Below, in pieces: positions 11,846-24,150 of a DNA stretch of 64,000 nucleotides (position 1 is the stretch's first letter; every line of letters begins with the position of its first letter). The stretch comes from Lumbricus rubellus. Lineage: Eukaryota; Annelida; Clitellata; Crassiclitellata; Lumbricidae. The position numbers were made by a program, and so were the translations under genes. The notes under the pieces are model-generated. The model was not told the DNA's origin. It did not search any database and saw nothing but the letters and a program-made list of their open reading frames with translations. Where the stretch lies: the NCBI GenBank assembly GCA_945859605.1, contig OX243825.1:594826-658825 (forward strand), in the 5' to 3' direction.

Positions 11846-12442
11846 TTCCACTTCCTGTTCTTCTTATTCTTATTGTTCGTCCTCTTCTTATCGTAATAAT
11901 GACGACAATAATATTATTAGGCTAATAGTAGTAGTATTATCACTATCTTATTGCTTAGTTTTAGAATTTCAAAGCGTTGCATGAGATATTAAAAAGCAAC
12001 GTGCGAAAAATCATGTGGGAACAGGGAGGAGCAGAAGTAGCATAACCTCATCTTCAGCAGCTAACAATTTGTATTTGTAATACGTTTGACCGAAATGCTG
12101 CATATCGGATCGAACAGAACTGTGTGTTGTCTTACCTTGGTCAACCACCAGAAAGCAGATCACGAGAACCAGGAATGTCTTCATCTGAAATATTAAGACA
12201 TTCCTTAGATTCCTATATAATCGAATTTTATAAACATAATGGCGTGCAACTATTTTATATACAAAACACATTCAAATATATTGAATTAGAATAGCTTTGA
12301 ACATAAAATTACCTTTGGTTCGGTTTTAAAACTCCGCTACAATCCGCCCATGTATTCAATTGAAAAAATTACAAGAACGCAAAGTACAAATCACAAATCT
12401 TAACTACTAACAGAACAAACGATCTGCAATACAAGAGGGTTC

Positions 12443-12908
12443 CACGACAACTAGTTCAACGACAACTCGTCCAACGACAACTCGTCCACGGACAACTGGT
12501 CCACCGACAACTGGTTCACCGAAATAGAAGCCGGATTAATGAGAAAGCGCTTGAGAAATGGAAGCTGGATGAAGGTTTTTACATGTGAAATAGAAGCTGG
12601 ATTGATGAAAAAACGCTTAAGAAATGGAAGATGGATCAAGTTTTCCCCCAATCTGAAATAGAAGCTGGATGCATGTTGAAACACATGATGAAAATCGTCA
12701 ATTCAGCTTCTATTTAAGCAAGGAAACCGTTAGACTTTTTTTCACAAACCCAGCTCCTATTTCGTGAATAAAGAACTTTTATCCAGCTTCCATTTCTCAA
12801 GCGCTTTCTCATTAATCCGGCTTCTATTTCGGTGGACCAGTTGTCGGTGAACCAGTTGTCCGTGGACGAGTTGTCGTTGGACGAGTTGTCGTTGGACGAG
12901 TTGTCGTG
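12443..12908. mobile_element. Foldback element built from short tandem repeats
   Basis: The ends CACGACAA and TTGTCGTG start long inverted arms. The outer parts are tandem variants of a 14-15 bp unit (CGACAACTCGTCCA and similar). The inner parts share TAGAAGCCGGATTAATGAG and ATGGAAGCTGGAT. Arms are about 120-130 bases with an internal spacer that itself repeats the AGAAGCTGGAT word. No coding sequence is seen. The architecture fits foldback (FB/Galileo-like) elements. Confidence 0.75.
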
Positions 12909-15620
12909 ACACCTACAAGAGTGCTAATAACAGCCTACAAAACACGTAGGACCTAGTCCATATTCGACGAACAGATAGCAGTATAATAAAAAAAATAGGA
13001 AAAATATCCTACGGATAAATAAAATTGCAGATGAATTCAGCTAAATTGCATTATGTGACCATCAAACTTTTGACCATAACATCGGTTTATATCTATGGAG
13101 AAACTGAGAAATCACAATTCGGCTGATGGCGAAATCAAGTGAAAGTTATAGCATAGAACTGATGATATCACACTAAGCAAGCACAAAGCATTTTACCTTT
13201 CCTGATGTCGAGTTGTCTAAGAAGAATAGTTGAAGAAATCGCGTCAGGAAATTTCCAACAACCTTTCACCATATGGTAGAACTCAGGACTTACCTGTGGC
13301 AGCTGGTGGAGGGCTTTTATCTCATTCAACGAGATACGTATACGCTTATAATCAATAAGCACACATAGTCGCACGTTTTCTCAGGTCTGGACTTTACAAT
13401 CGATTTTGCCATATCACTAATCATAAACACAGTAGGCTAAATGTCTGCCTAACAACATGCTTACGATTACAATTAGCCTACATGATTCTAATTTCCAATT
13501 CAAAGAATTAATTCAAAATTCAAAGAATTAATTCCATCCTAAACTCCACTGATTTTATGTGATGAAAATGCTATAATAGAATAAATTTTGCCTTTGTGGC
13601 ATTGATGAAAGTGTGGCCATCCGATTATTCATGCCAATGAAATATACAGGGTGGGTTAAAAAAAGTACCCTCTAAAATATTTTGCCACTATCCTGGTCAA
13701 AAGTAAGAATTTTATAAATCAAATTTTAGAGGCTCAATGACAATGCATATTCATTCATTCATTCATTCCTATATTCATTCATTCATTCAAAAATTTATAT
13801 AGCGCTTCTTTAAGAGGACTACTCAGAAGCGCTCACGACTCTAGCACGGCAAAAAAGCACAGTTTGGAGTTTAATAAAAATGTTTCAGCAATGACCCCAG
13901 GAAATAGACAAATTAGACATGGCTCATGTGGGAGCCCATTCCAGACAACTGGGCCGATCACAGAAAAAACTCTTTTCTCCATCGTTGCAGTTCGTGCGAA
14001 TGGGACCAAGAGCAATCCCTTCTGTGCAGAACGGTGGCCTTGGGTAATACTAGCCTACTCCATTTTTTCGAAATCGAGTTTATAATTGATTTGTGGCAAA
14101 AATGTGTTTCTTTTTCGTCACTTTTAATCTTTAAGATATACGACAGTTTTGAGTTTAATAAAGATTTAAAGATATTCACAGAAAACTACCTCTCGCATGA
14201 CTTAACTTAGACTAGATCATTTATTTCAATATCGATTTTTCTCTTTTGAATGCGCTTCCCCTTCTGTTCGCTATACAGATCTTCCTTCTCTGAGTTCTCT
14301 GTTCTCAAAACCTGATTCTTCTCTTGGGATCTTGCGCACTTGGAGCGCTTCCGAACGGCTCGCCCTACTGAAGGCGCCTTACAAACGATCAAATAATAAT
14401 AATGCAATGCAACAACGTGGCTGAGCCGCCGAGGCAATTACGTGGACGCATGTGGGTCAGGATCATTGACTAAATAAGTTAATGACCGGTGTCATGTGTT
14501 CAGAACAGAACAACAGAAAGGCCATCGATGCACAGTTACTGTTATTCAAACATTGTAACATGTGCTATTCTAAAGTTTAATCGTATCGTCATCGCCTACT
14601 AAACTTTCCGATCTGACATTAGAATCAACGAAGTAATGCTTTGGCCATCAGTTCTTTGGCCTTGCTGTGTTCTCGGTCAGGGTTATCGCTAGCAGAGCTT
14701 AGAGTCGTTCTATATCGACGACTTTTGTGCCTGACTTTTACGTAGGTCAAACATCGTTCACGAAATGCATCAATCAAGCAGAGATCCTGTCCTTGTGGGC
14801 AACTTCTTCGGAAGGTAGGCTATACATGTAGGCTTGTAACACTGCTGCAGTCAGACCGCGCATCGCGTCCGGCAGATGCTGAGTAGGAATCAATACCGGT
14901 ACAGAATGTGGCTTTGTTTCTCTCCAAAACAGGTGGTGATGTCGACACCGGCGACTATGATGATCAGAATAATTATATTTTATCAGTCATAGCCGTTCGT
15001 CTGTCTGTCTGCCTGCCTGACTTCCCCGCTAGAAGGGACATTTTCTCTTGCTAAGAGCTGTTGACAAGAGGAAATGAATATTATAGTATAGGCCTAGCCA
15101 AAGAACTTTGATTTCTATACGATCTCCGTCTTTCCTTGCAATCTTCTCCTCTGCAGAATGGATCTCAACTATTATTCTACGCCACCAACCAGCTTAAAAA
15201 TTAATATCCTTTGCCTTTGTGTTGCACCCAAGTTGAGTGAACATTGTATACTGCTTTATTTCAATTTTCTCTGTCAGTTTGAAGAAATAGAAAATCTTTA
15301 AGCTTAAGCTTAAAGGTTAAGAACAAATGTAAACATGATAAGTTAATTTTAGTTTTATTCGGAGTGCTAAATATATAAATAAAGTCTATCGGAAGGAGCC
15401 AGGCGTTTTTGCACCGTTTTTTTTTATATCGCAGGGATTGAAGCATTAAAATAATGTTCATTGTTCAAAGGTCCACTAATAAAGCTTTGCACATGGTAAA
15501 AAAAACTCTGCTACGGCACTGCGTTAATCAATCATGAAACATGACTTCCAGGTTTCGTATGTTCTTACTGTGCCAGTGCCACAGATGCGACAAAAGAAAT
15601 TTATCTGAGTTTTGTATTTC
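12909..15620. other. Intergenic, no gene recognised
   Basis: Contains a possible transposon terminus at about 13648 (CAGGGTGGGTTAAAAAAAG), ATTC repeats at 13751-13795 followed by the hairpin GCGCTTCT...AGAAGCGC (about 13802-13835), and short AT-rich sequence. Scattered open frames of 60-94 codons show no recognisable motif and overlap on both strands. Confidence 0.45.
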
Positions 15621-15627
15621 AGGTGAC

Positions 15628-15760
15628 GTTGCAACTCGGGAGATCAGGTGGAAGAGTTCCTAGTGATCCATTCTTCCGACAGAATTCAAGTCGCCGTCAT
15701 TCAATATTCGGAAAGAATTGGTTCTCACGTGTAAAGCGCAAACTGAATTCACGCTGAAGT
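15628..15760 (+). pseudogene. Possible von Willebrand A-domain exon fragment
   Basis: After a TTTTGTATTTCAG acceptor-like site, one plus frame reads D-Q-V-E-E-F-L-V-I then S-S-D-R-I-Q-V-A-V-I-Q-Y-S-E-R-I-G-S-H-V before a TAA. The phrase V-A-V-I-Q-Y-S followed by a charged loop is typical of the second beta strand region of VWA domains. No MIDAS motif (DxSxS) is in view and the frame is closed on both sides, so it is either an isolated exon or a relic. Confidence 0.35.
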
Positions 15761-15898
15761 ATCAGCCACTGATGTGCAATCAGCGCCGTCAATTTGCACA
15801 AGCCTCTGCGTGTCTTCGTTGTTCTGGATAGAAGCGTTGCTAAGATACCTGTCAAAAATTATTATTACAAATACTAAGTGGACCATTGAATATATTGA

Positions 15899-16668
15899 AT
15901 CCGACAAATGCTCGTGCTCAATCCGACAAATGGTCGTGCTAAATCCGACAAATGCTCATGCTCAATCCGACAAATGCTCGTGCTCAATCCGACAAATGCT
16001 CATGCTCAATCCGACAAATGCTCGTGCTCAATCCGACAAATGGTCGTGCTCAATCCGACAAATGCTCATGCTCAATCCGACAAATGCTCGTGCTCAATCC
16101 GACAAATGCTCGTGCTCAATCCGACAAATGCTCGTGCTCAATCCGACAAATGCTCATGCTCATACCGACAAATGCTCATGCTCAATCCGACAAATGCTCG
16201 TGCTCAATCCGACAAATGCTCGTGCTCAATCCGACAAATGCTCGTGCTCAATCCGACAAATGCTCGTGCTCAATCCGACAAATGCTCATGCTCAATCCGA
16301 CAAATGCTCATGCTCAATCCGACAAATGCTCATGCTCAATCCGACAAATGCTCGTGCTCAATCCGACAAATGCTCGTGCTCAATCCGACAAATGCTCGTG
16401 CTCAATCCGACAAATGCTCGTGCTCAATCCGACAAATGCTCATGCTCAATCCGACAAATGCTCATGCTCAATCCGACAAATGCTCGTGCTCAATCCGACA
16501 AATGCTCGTGCTCAATCCGACAAATGCTCGTGCTCAATCCGACAAATGCTCGTGCTCAATCCGACAAATGGTCGTGCTCAATCCGACAAATGCTCGTGCT
16601 CAATCCGACAAATGCTCGTGCTCAATCCGACAAATGCTCGTGCTCAATCCGACAAATGCTCGTGCTCT
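15899..16668. repeat. 22-bp minisatellite, about 35 copies
   Basis: The unit is TCCGACAAATGCTCGTGCTC plus two A. Copies differ almost only at one site (CTCGTG or CTCATG, a CpG-type change) and at GCTC/GGTC. Because 22 is not a multiple of 3 and the unit has no stop in any plus frame, all three frames stay open for 740-950 bases; these are artefacts of the repeat, not evidence of a protein. Confidence 0.95.
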
Positions 16669-16850
16669 ATAAAACGAGTTTACACATGTTTAAACTAAAG
16701 CATAGCGAGGACTGGTCATAAAGTTACACGTGCCCAACGCAATATAATACAGAACTAATCGATTAACAAACTTGCTTTTACAAAACAAATTGGATCTAAC
16801 AAAAGGCGGCATGACACGGAGTAATAACAATTATTATGGTGAAGTCGTTT

Positions 16851-17526
16851 ATGCATGGTACGCTGGTCGCATGCTGTCGTCTCACCATATTATTACCAAC
16901 AGTCCATGGTAACGCTGGTCGTATGCTGTCGTCTCAGCATATTATTACCAACCGTCCATGGTAACGCTGGTCGTATGCTGTCATCTCAGCATATTATTAC
17001 CAACCGTCCATGGTAACGCTGGTCGTATGCTGTCATCTCAGCATATTATTACCAACAGTCCATGGTAACGCTGGTCGTATGCTGTCATCTCAGCATATTA
17101 TTACCAACCGTCCATGGTAACGCTGGTCGTATGCTGTCGTCTCAGCATATTATTACCAACCGTCCATGGTAACGCTGGTCGTATGCTGTCATCTCAGCAT
17201 ATTATTACCAACAGTCCATGGTAACGCTGGTCGTATGCTGTCATCTCAGCATATTATTACCAACAGTCCATGGTAACGCTGGTCGTATGCTGTCATCTCA
17301 GCATATTATTACCAACAGTCCATGGTAACGCTGGTCGTATGCTGTCATCTCAGCATATTATTACCAACAGTCCATGGTAACGCTGGTCGTATGCTGTCAT
17401 CTCAGCATATTATTACCAACAGTCCATGGTAACGCTGGTCGTATGCTGTCGTCTCAGCATATTATTACCAACAGTCCATGGTAACGCTGGTCGTATGTTG
17501 TCGTCTCAGCATTATTATTACCAACA
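16851..17526. repeat. 52-bp minisatellite, about 13 copies
   Basis: The unit runs from CCATGGTAACGCTGGTCG through TATGCTG-TCATCT-CAGCATA to TTATTACCAACAG. Each unit contains a 7-bp-stem hairpin (TATGCTG/CAGCATA). Variants are mostly TCATCT/TCGTCT and CAACAGT/CAACCGT. The last copy is degenerate (ATGTTG). Confidence 0.95.
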
Positions 17527-17589
17527 GTTTCTCTTGGAAATGAAAGGTCGAAAAATAACAATAGGTCTACCTGAAATGAAATGCATTTG

Positions 17590-17663
17590 AATGACAGTAT
17601 AATTATATAATTATATAATTATATAATATATAGAAAGAGAGAGAAAGAGAGAGAGCGAGAGAG

Positions 17664-17713
<50 letters not shown>

Positions 17714-17760
17714 ATCACTTTCTCTCTCGCTCTCTCTCTTTCTCTCCCCGTTTCTGTCTC
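17590..17760. repeat. AT and GA/CT microsatellite cluster
   Basis: ATATAATT repeats, then GA-rich, a (TA)n tract at about 17668-17706, then CT-rich. The GA and CT parts flank the TA tract as an inverted pair. Confidence 0.9.
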
Positions 17761-17960
17761 TGTCTGTCTCTCTCGCTCGATAGCTCGCATTGTGTGTGTC
17801 TCTCTTTCTCTCTCTCCCCTTCTGCGTTGTTACTGCTCTTTGACTGCCTTGGACTTGATGATGTGCTGAAACGATCAGCAGCCCCAAACCAATTAGGCCT
17901 ACATTAATCGATGACGTGTCACTGCAATTATGTCACCGCTGCTGGAAAGAACACTCATTG

Positions 17961-17995
17961 CTATTTAGCTCTGGAATCGATGTGCGCCGAATTCA
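17961..17995 (+). promoter_or_regulatory. Conserved block upstream of gene C
   Basis: The word CTATTTAGCTCT, then ATCGAT, then GCGC and GAATT lies 116 bases before the gene C start. The same ordered words occur inverted at 56290-56320, upstream of gene E, and at 60723-60752, upstream of the truncated start. Retention in all three diverged 5' regions suggests a promoter element or core transcription start region. No function is shown. Confidence 0.45.
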
Positions 17996-20810
17996 ACTCA
18001 TCGCGCAATCTGCCACACGATCAGTTCAACTCTAAAAGCATTTCGAAGAGACATTCAACTTCACAAATCGTCAGACATGCATCCTAAATTTCTTCACGGC
18101 TTTACGATAAGGTTGCTTGGTTACCTGCTAATTATGCAACCAACGGTTGTCATCTGTCAAAGACAGCAGAGTCAATTTTTCATGGTTGCCGCCACCTGGA
18201 GTAACTACTGTCCACGTTCAGATGACGCGATATGAAGCCTTTATGCAGAGTCACGGGTGAAGTGTGCCGCAGAATGCAACTTCTCACCTCAGTGCATTTA
18301 TTTCAGCTACTACGCAACAACTGGAGTGTGCAACTTTTACCGCTTCGTTCCGCAGAAGATATTTTACGACAGCGACTGCACATTCATGATGGTAAGTTCC
18401 TAAAGAATTTTATGCACGTTTAGCGTCAATAAATAAATTTCCACAGCACAGTCTCCTTTGACTATTCACTGGATAGACCTGGTGAAAATAATAAAATTAG
18501 TATTTCTCAGCATAATTTTCTGCCAAGGCCATAGCCAGGGGTGTTTTGGGTGTTGAACAGTCCACGAAATGAAATAATGTAAAAATGAAATAATGCATTT
18601 ACTAGCACTTGATGTAAGAACTAGCCTACTTTAACAGTGTGTAATGTTTTTTCGAGCAGAAATTAGTCGAAAATCGCGAAAAATAGTGGGGTTTTTTGCA
18701 ACCGCCGTGAACATATTACTAGCCCAAAAAGCCAAGAAAGGCTGGTGATGACTAAAAAAGGTCGTACAAAATTTCGCCTAAAACCAGTCGGCCGTATCGT
18801 GTAGCCTACTCACGTCAAATTCACAATCGAGAAAACACATCACCCCTAAATAAAATCCTGGCTATGGCTTTGTCTTCTTCTACAAGAATCTCACATCACA
18901 TCTTAGAAACAATTCTGAAGAGGGTCTAATGGGTTTCGCAAATTATGGACAATAGCGTCATCTCCACAGATATATTAGATGAGGTTTTCCAAGAAAATCA
19001 AATGAAGATGATGTAAGTGAACTTGGTAAAAATGTTTCCTGATTGTATCATAATCATTTTGTGTCGTTCTCTGCAGGATAAGTATGGTCTCATAGGATAT
19101 CCAAAAAAGGGTAAGCGCGCTAAATTATTAGTAGAAGTAGGCCCTACGGATATTTTCTGTTGTTTTTGATTTTAATTCAAGCATCTTGAGTTGCCAGAAA
19201 AGTATAAGTTCAATTACGAAGCAGCGATTCTTAGTCGACTCTGCTTTTCTTCAAAATTGCAATAATTACCTGAATAGAAGATTTATTAAATTAATAGCAG
19301 TGGCTGTACAACACTAATGCAATATGGCGCACAGTAAATGATTTATTTCGTGTAATGAACTGGATTTAATTGGAAAACTGACATAGTAATGGTATTCATT
19401 CTTTCTAAAAATTAATTTTAATTAAAAAAAATCAATTTAAAACGATATCGAATTCCGAAGTCCCTGTAGCATAGATGTGCTTTGTAGGTTGCTAGTTACG
19501 CAGATTATTGCAAGTTCTCTGTTCTGTTGTTCTTGGAAATTGTTTCAACTGCATAGTTTGTACACAGTAACCGGTTGCAGTCTATGTAGTCCTTCGTCTC
19601 AAAACCTGCCTTCTCTCTCTTTGGTTTTACGCACTGGGAGCGCTTCTGAAAGGTCGAAGAAGTGCACAATGTTGCTGCAAAGTAGTAACACTAGCATGTG
19701 TAGTAATGATGATAGCAGTGGTAGCATCAGCAACAACAGAGGTTGTAGTGGCAATCGCAGGTAGTAGCCTAGTGTTGTTATCGCAATAGTACTGTAGTCT
19801 ACATGTAGTATCAGTTAGGTCTAGTCGTGGTGGAAAGTTTGGCAGCAGCTACAGTAGTCGAGTAGATGTTGAAGTGATTGTAAGAGCTACAACAGTTTTA
19901 TTAGCAGTAGGCAGCATTTACAGAATAACTAGTAGCCTAATATTAGCAGTAGCCACAGCAGCATTTTAAGTAGTGCTACATGTAGTTCTTGATCGCCTCG
20001 TAATTTTCAAGGAACTCTTAACCTCAACATTTCGTTGTGGACCATCATCAATCAACCTTTATGATTGCACTCAAGACTGTTCGTCCAAGTCATGAATATC
20101 TAACACCAACCATGCGATTTAAACTCTTAGTTCAATGATCATTTATAATAACGCGACCTTCATCAGTAAATAAAGGGTCGCATGCCTTGTAACAATTCTT
20201 ACACACATTACAGCATGTATGCAAGGTCTGTGCATCGGTTCAAATCAAGGTTACAACGGATGCTTTACACGGACGAGAGTTAACGGAACTTTATCGGTCT
20301 GCCTAGCCCCTCTTGGTGAGCGAATAGAACGTACATTTAAGAAATAATTATTTTGCGCATCAAAAAACAGATCAGATTGACGTTGTTAAGAAAATACGAT
20401 AGAACACTAAATGAATTTGTTAGAATACTAAGTTATTCTGCTAATACAAAGAATTATCTGTAGACCTATATCGCTGCAGCAGCTCTAGTAGACACCTTTC
20501 AAAAATGTTCGTCTAGGTATAGGCATAACTGTCTAACTTTATATTGTGCAACTTCGCAGATATTTATAATTGTTTTTTTCACTACGACTGATTAATTGTT
20601 AGTAACTTCTGTAGCACCATACTATATAATTATGCACAAGGCGTCGTTCTTAGATTACTCAAGTGAGAAAGAAAATAATAAAAGGAATAGGGCCTACAGC
20701 TGCATTAGGACTAGATAGCCTATGCCATTTAAGACATAGGCTATTCTAGGCAATGAGCATGATTTTTTCATTTTTGAGAGTTATAAAACAAATAGTTCTG
20801 TGAGAATTAA

Positions 20811-22513
20811 CCTTCGCCATACGCGACCAAAAAAAATACGTCTTCTATGCTTGGGGGTCCAAATGACCCCCAAGGTATACCTGTTCCTGGGCATGGAATT
20901 TGATAATTTTTGTTTCGTTTCTAATGTTTTATGGGTCAGGGAATTCATTGCAGCTACTGCCAAATGCGTGACCTTCACCGATGACCTTGAAATTCAAGGT
21001 CACACGATTTTTTACATGACCATACCCTATCTCTGCTACTATACCTGTTAGAACAACGAAGTTGCACATAACGCATCCGGGATTTGGTCTCATCAACATC
21101 CTGAATGGGTGGATTCTGCAAACACTAATCAGAAGGACAGAAGGAGAGCATTCATATTGGAAATGGAGAAAAGTATGTGTCTTCCATGGATCGACAGCAG
21201 AAGAAGCACGCCCTGCGTAAGCGGCAGAAAATCGATAAAGTGGGCTTTGGAATACGTGAATCTGCCTATTCCTACGACAACACAAACAGACACAGTCATC
21301 ACTCCTCAGAGAGGACGATGTCACAGTCATGTGCGATCGAAAGAATGACACCAAGACGAAGCACAGATGCAGCACGTGTGGTCAATTTGTTTGTGGTAAC
21401 CTTGACTTACTTGACTTATGGCCTTGGCGATGCCCCAGCACGCAGAAGCCGCTCATTTATGGAAGCTCTCCATCTTCCTCTGTTTTCCGCCTGATGCACA
21501 GCCTCCTGCATCGACAGCCCCATCTCCTGACAGTCCTCCTTAATCACGTCCCTCCATCGTTTCTTCGGTCTTCCTCTTTTTCTCCTTCCCTGTACCTCCC
21601 CATTGAAGGCTATCTTTGGATACCGGTTGTTTTCCATCCTGACCATGTGCCCAAAGTAGCGCAGTCGTCTGTTCTGTATTCTGCTCACTACTTCGTTCCG
21701 GATGTTTAATCTTTCGTATATAATCGCATTCCGTATTCTATCTCTTCTTGTGACTCCTTCTATTTTTCGTAGACAGGCCATCTCGAACACCCTTAATCGC
21801 TGTTTCTCGGTCTCCCTCAGTGTCCAGGTCTCGGAATTGTAGAGTAATGCACTTAACACCAACGTTTCATACAACTTGATTTTTGTGTCTCTGCTTATTT
21901 CCTTTGCGTTCCATAACCATTCCACACAATTATTTACCTGTACCGAATGTAGTTAGATACACTGGCAACAAGTCATAAACAAATTATGAGAAGTGAAACG
22001 ATGTAACATAAGATGTAACATAACATATTCCAGTTATGTTTTGTTTATATTTTGTTGAGTTCCTTGTGCCAAATAACCATAGAAACCAAAAAACTTCGTT
22101 GTTCTAACAGGTATAGTAGCAGAGAAAGGTATGGTAATGTAAAAATCATGTGACCTTAAATTTAAAGGTCTTCCGTCAAGGTCATGCAATCGTCAGTAGC
22201 TGGAGTGAATTCCCTGACCCCTAAAACATTGGAAACAAAAACAATCTTCAAGATACCTTGCGTAGAAGCAGAGATATACCTCATTGTATGGACACTAATG
22301 ATATGGACATGAATTTCACTCTAAGATCTCACCAAAATGACGTCACAGCGTCAGAACTAAGCGTCAACGCATGACGTCACTCATACCATTTTGACAAGGA
22401 GGAATTTTTAGGAAAAGTCACCAAAGGAAACTTTTTGGTGCCCACATTTTAGAAAGTTACAGAGGAAAATATACCCCTGGGGGTCTATTTGACCCCCAAA
22501 CGTGTGGCGAAGG
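20811..22513. mobile_element. piggyBac element with transposase remnant
   Basis: The terminal repeats CCTTCGCCATACG and CGTGTGGCGAAGG are flanked by TTAA (20807-20810, 22514-22517). Long subterminal inverted arms (to about 21064 and from about 22088) contain paired GGGGTC...GACCCC words. The interior reads K-D-R-R-R-A-F-I-L-E-M-E-K-S and P-W-I-D-S-R-R, then in another frame D-T-K-T-K-H-R-C-S-T-C-G-Q-F-V-C-G. This resembles the C-terminal region and cysteine-rich finger of piggyBac transposases, broken by frameshifts. A LINE fragment (21416-21925) interrupts it. It lies in gene C intron 2. Confidence 0.75.
21416..21925 (-). pseudogene. LINE reverse transcriptase C-terminal fragment
   Basis: An open frame of 169 codons reads E-T-L-V-L-S-A-L-L-Y-N-S-E-T-W-T-L and R-R-L-R-Y-F-G-H-M-V-R-M, then G-R-P-K-K-R-W-R-D-V and the terminal R-A-S-I-N. 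These are the thumb and post-thumb segments of non-LTR reverse transcriptases; catalytic motifs are absent, so it is a 5'-truncated copy. It is inserted inside the piggyBac element and is therefore younger. Confidence 0.8.
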
Positions 22514-22934
22514 TTAATAGCAATAAATAGTGATAGAATTTCCATTTTGCATGTCTGTTTTTCATGGAACCAATTTTGAATCTAATTTCTCTTTTCGTGC
22601 AGACAAGAATTTAGGGACTCAATAGTAATTATTTAGCGACATTGTCCTTATTCACTGTGTTTCAAACACAGCACTTTCTGTGAAAACGACATCAGCGGCT
22701 GTGAACTCAGCAAGTGTTAGCCCTACCCCACAGCCCAGCAGTTGGATTCCAATGATGCTATGCTTCGACGGATCTCAAGACTTCTACCAAGATTGGATCA
22801 ACTACAGGAATGGATTTGGAGTTTCACAACAAGGCGAGTACTGGAAGGGAAATGAACAAGTACATCTTATGACCAAGACAACCGGGCTCGTTTACAGCCT
22901 TCGCATAGAGGTATCGGTTGATCGAATTTCTTAC

Positions 22935-22958
22935 CATTTCAACTCTGTTAATAATAAT

Positions 22959-23010
<52 letters not shown>

Positions 23011-23025
23011 GTAATAATTTTTAAA

Positions 23026-23060
<35 letters not shown>

Positions 23061-23190
23061 AAACAACTTCATTTATTGAGAAAACAGACAACTTCCTATT
23101 CTAACATCAACTCCGAAGAGTGATAATTGCTACTATTGTTCTTGGTCCTCGTCAATTATTATTATTATTATTATTATTATTATTTTAACA
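22935..23190. repeat. ATT microsatellites and LINE tails
   Basis: AAT/ATT triplet runs at about 22950-23060 and 23155-23185 flank a piece (23060-23130) that is repeated at 23996-24065. Read on the minus strand, the pieces give AATAAA-type signals followed by AAT runs, which fits LINE 3' tails. Confidence 0.8.
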
Positions 23191-23779
23191 CATTTATTTC
23201 TTCAAAAACTGACACAATCATGTACAGACGAGTAAATAATCGTTTCAAACATTAGGTCCATGGCCTCTCAGTGTCTTAGCCGATAAGTTCTGTCGTGCCC
23301 AACACAGACGACGAATTTCCTACTTGAAGCGCGACTGAAATGCGCTGGAGCAGATGGTTGGACTCTCTCTGGTCACCGGTCGACATCGAAATTCTGCTTC
23401 CCAACTCTTGAACGAATTCCAGGGACTCGGAGTGCCAGCTTCCTCCGGTTTCGATGGCCACAGGAACGAAGTGATGCGACTGCGAGATGACAGCATATTT
23501 ACTGGTCTTATTTCGAGCTGCTTTCTTTCTGCGTTTTCCGCCGTTAGATGTACGTACGAAGCTGCAAACGTGTCCGGCACAGTGACGTCCCAAGCCAGGC
23601 AACGACCTCTGGACCAGGGTATTATGGTAACCCCGTCTGGTCTTTTACCATCGGTTCTGGAAAGACCAGTAGGTTCTTTGATGGCCGGTATTTTGGCTCT
23701 CGTCATCGCTCGCCATATCACGTCGTTTACCATAGCATGTCGTTGGTGTCTTCCAGCACCTTTAGATGGTTGGATTTTA

Positions 23780-23790
<11 letters not shown>
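23140..23790 (-). pseudogene. LINE C-terminal fragment with nuclease-like motif
   Basis: Two overlapping minus frames joined by one frameshift near 23560 read P-T-G-L-S-R-T-D-G-K-R-P-D-G-V-T-I, C-L-A-W-D-V-T-V-P-D-T, and later F-V-P-V-A-I-E-T-G-G and L-L-Q-R-I-S-V-A-L-Q. This tail is common at the C-terminus of some invertebrate LINE proteins. The R-P-D...W-D-V-T-V spacing resembles a PD-(D/E)XK nuclease, as in restriction-like endonuclease LINEs; that part is inference. An AATAAA signal and AAT tail follow the stop. Confidence 0.65.

Positions 23791-24150
<360 letters not shown>

Larger units (their letters stand above)
10231..12184 (-). pseudogene. Gene B: signal peptide plus FReD, broken in last exon
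   Basis: Exon 1 (12184-12136) encodes a 16-residue signal peptide (M-K-T-F-L-V-L-V-I-C-F-L-V-V-D-Q) and ends in phase 1 at a consensus AAG|GTAAGA donor. Exon 2 (11531-11284) starts in phase 1, has N-N-W-I-I-L-M-Q-R-F-N-G and G-E-F-W-L-G-N, and a small duplication giving W-T-H-W-T-D-Y where relatives have W-T-D-Y. Exon 3 (10673-10231) has the acceptor TTTTCACAG and continues the FReD with D-N-D-N-D and C-L-T-C-P. It carries two lesions: a 4-bp insertion (ATTT on the coding strand) after A-T-F, and a 63-bp inverted-repeat element flanked by TTAA after Y-A-L-N. Together they shift the frame and bring a stop. With both removed, exon 3 aligns without gaps to gene D. The family role would be a secreted lectin-like protein; this copy is probably null unless other alleles are intact. 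Confidence 0.72.

Noticed and set aside
13648..13700. Mariner-type terminus (CAGGGTGGGTTAAAAAAAG)
   Set aside because: No inverted partner or target duplication was found nearby, so it is not listed as an element.
15899..16668. CRISPR-like array of short repeats
   Set aside because: Units are contiguous 22-mers with no unique spacers, and the context is an animal genome with introns.
15774..16721. Long Cys/Ser-rich ORFs of 248-315 residues
   Set aside because: Three overlapping frames are open at once because the 22-bp unit lacks stops; this is a repeat artefact.
16851..17526. CRISPR-like array with a 52-base period
   Set aside because: The whole 52 bases repeat, including what would be spacers, so it is a minisatellite.
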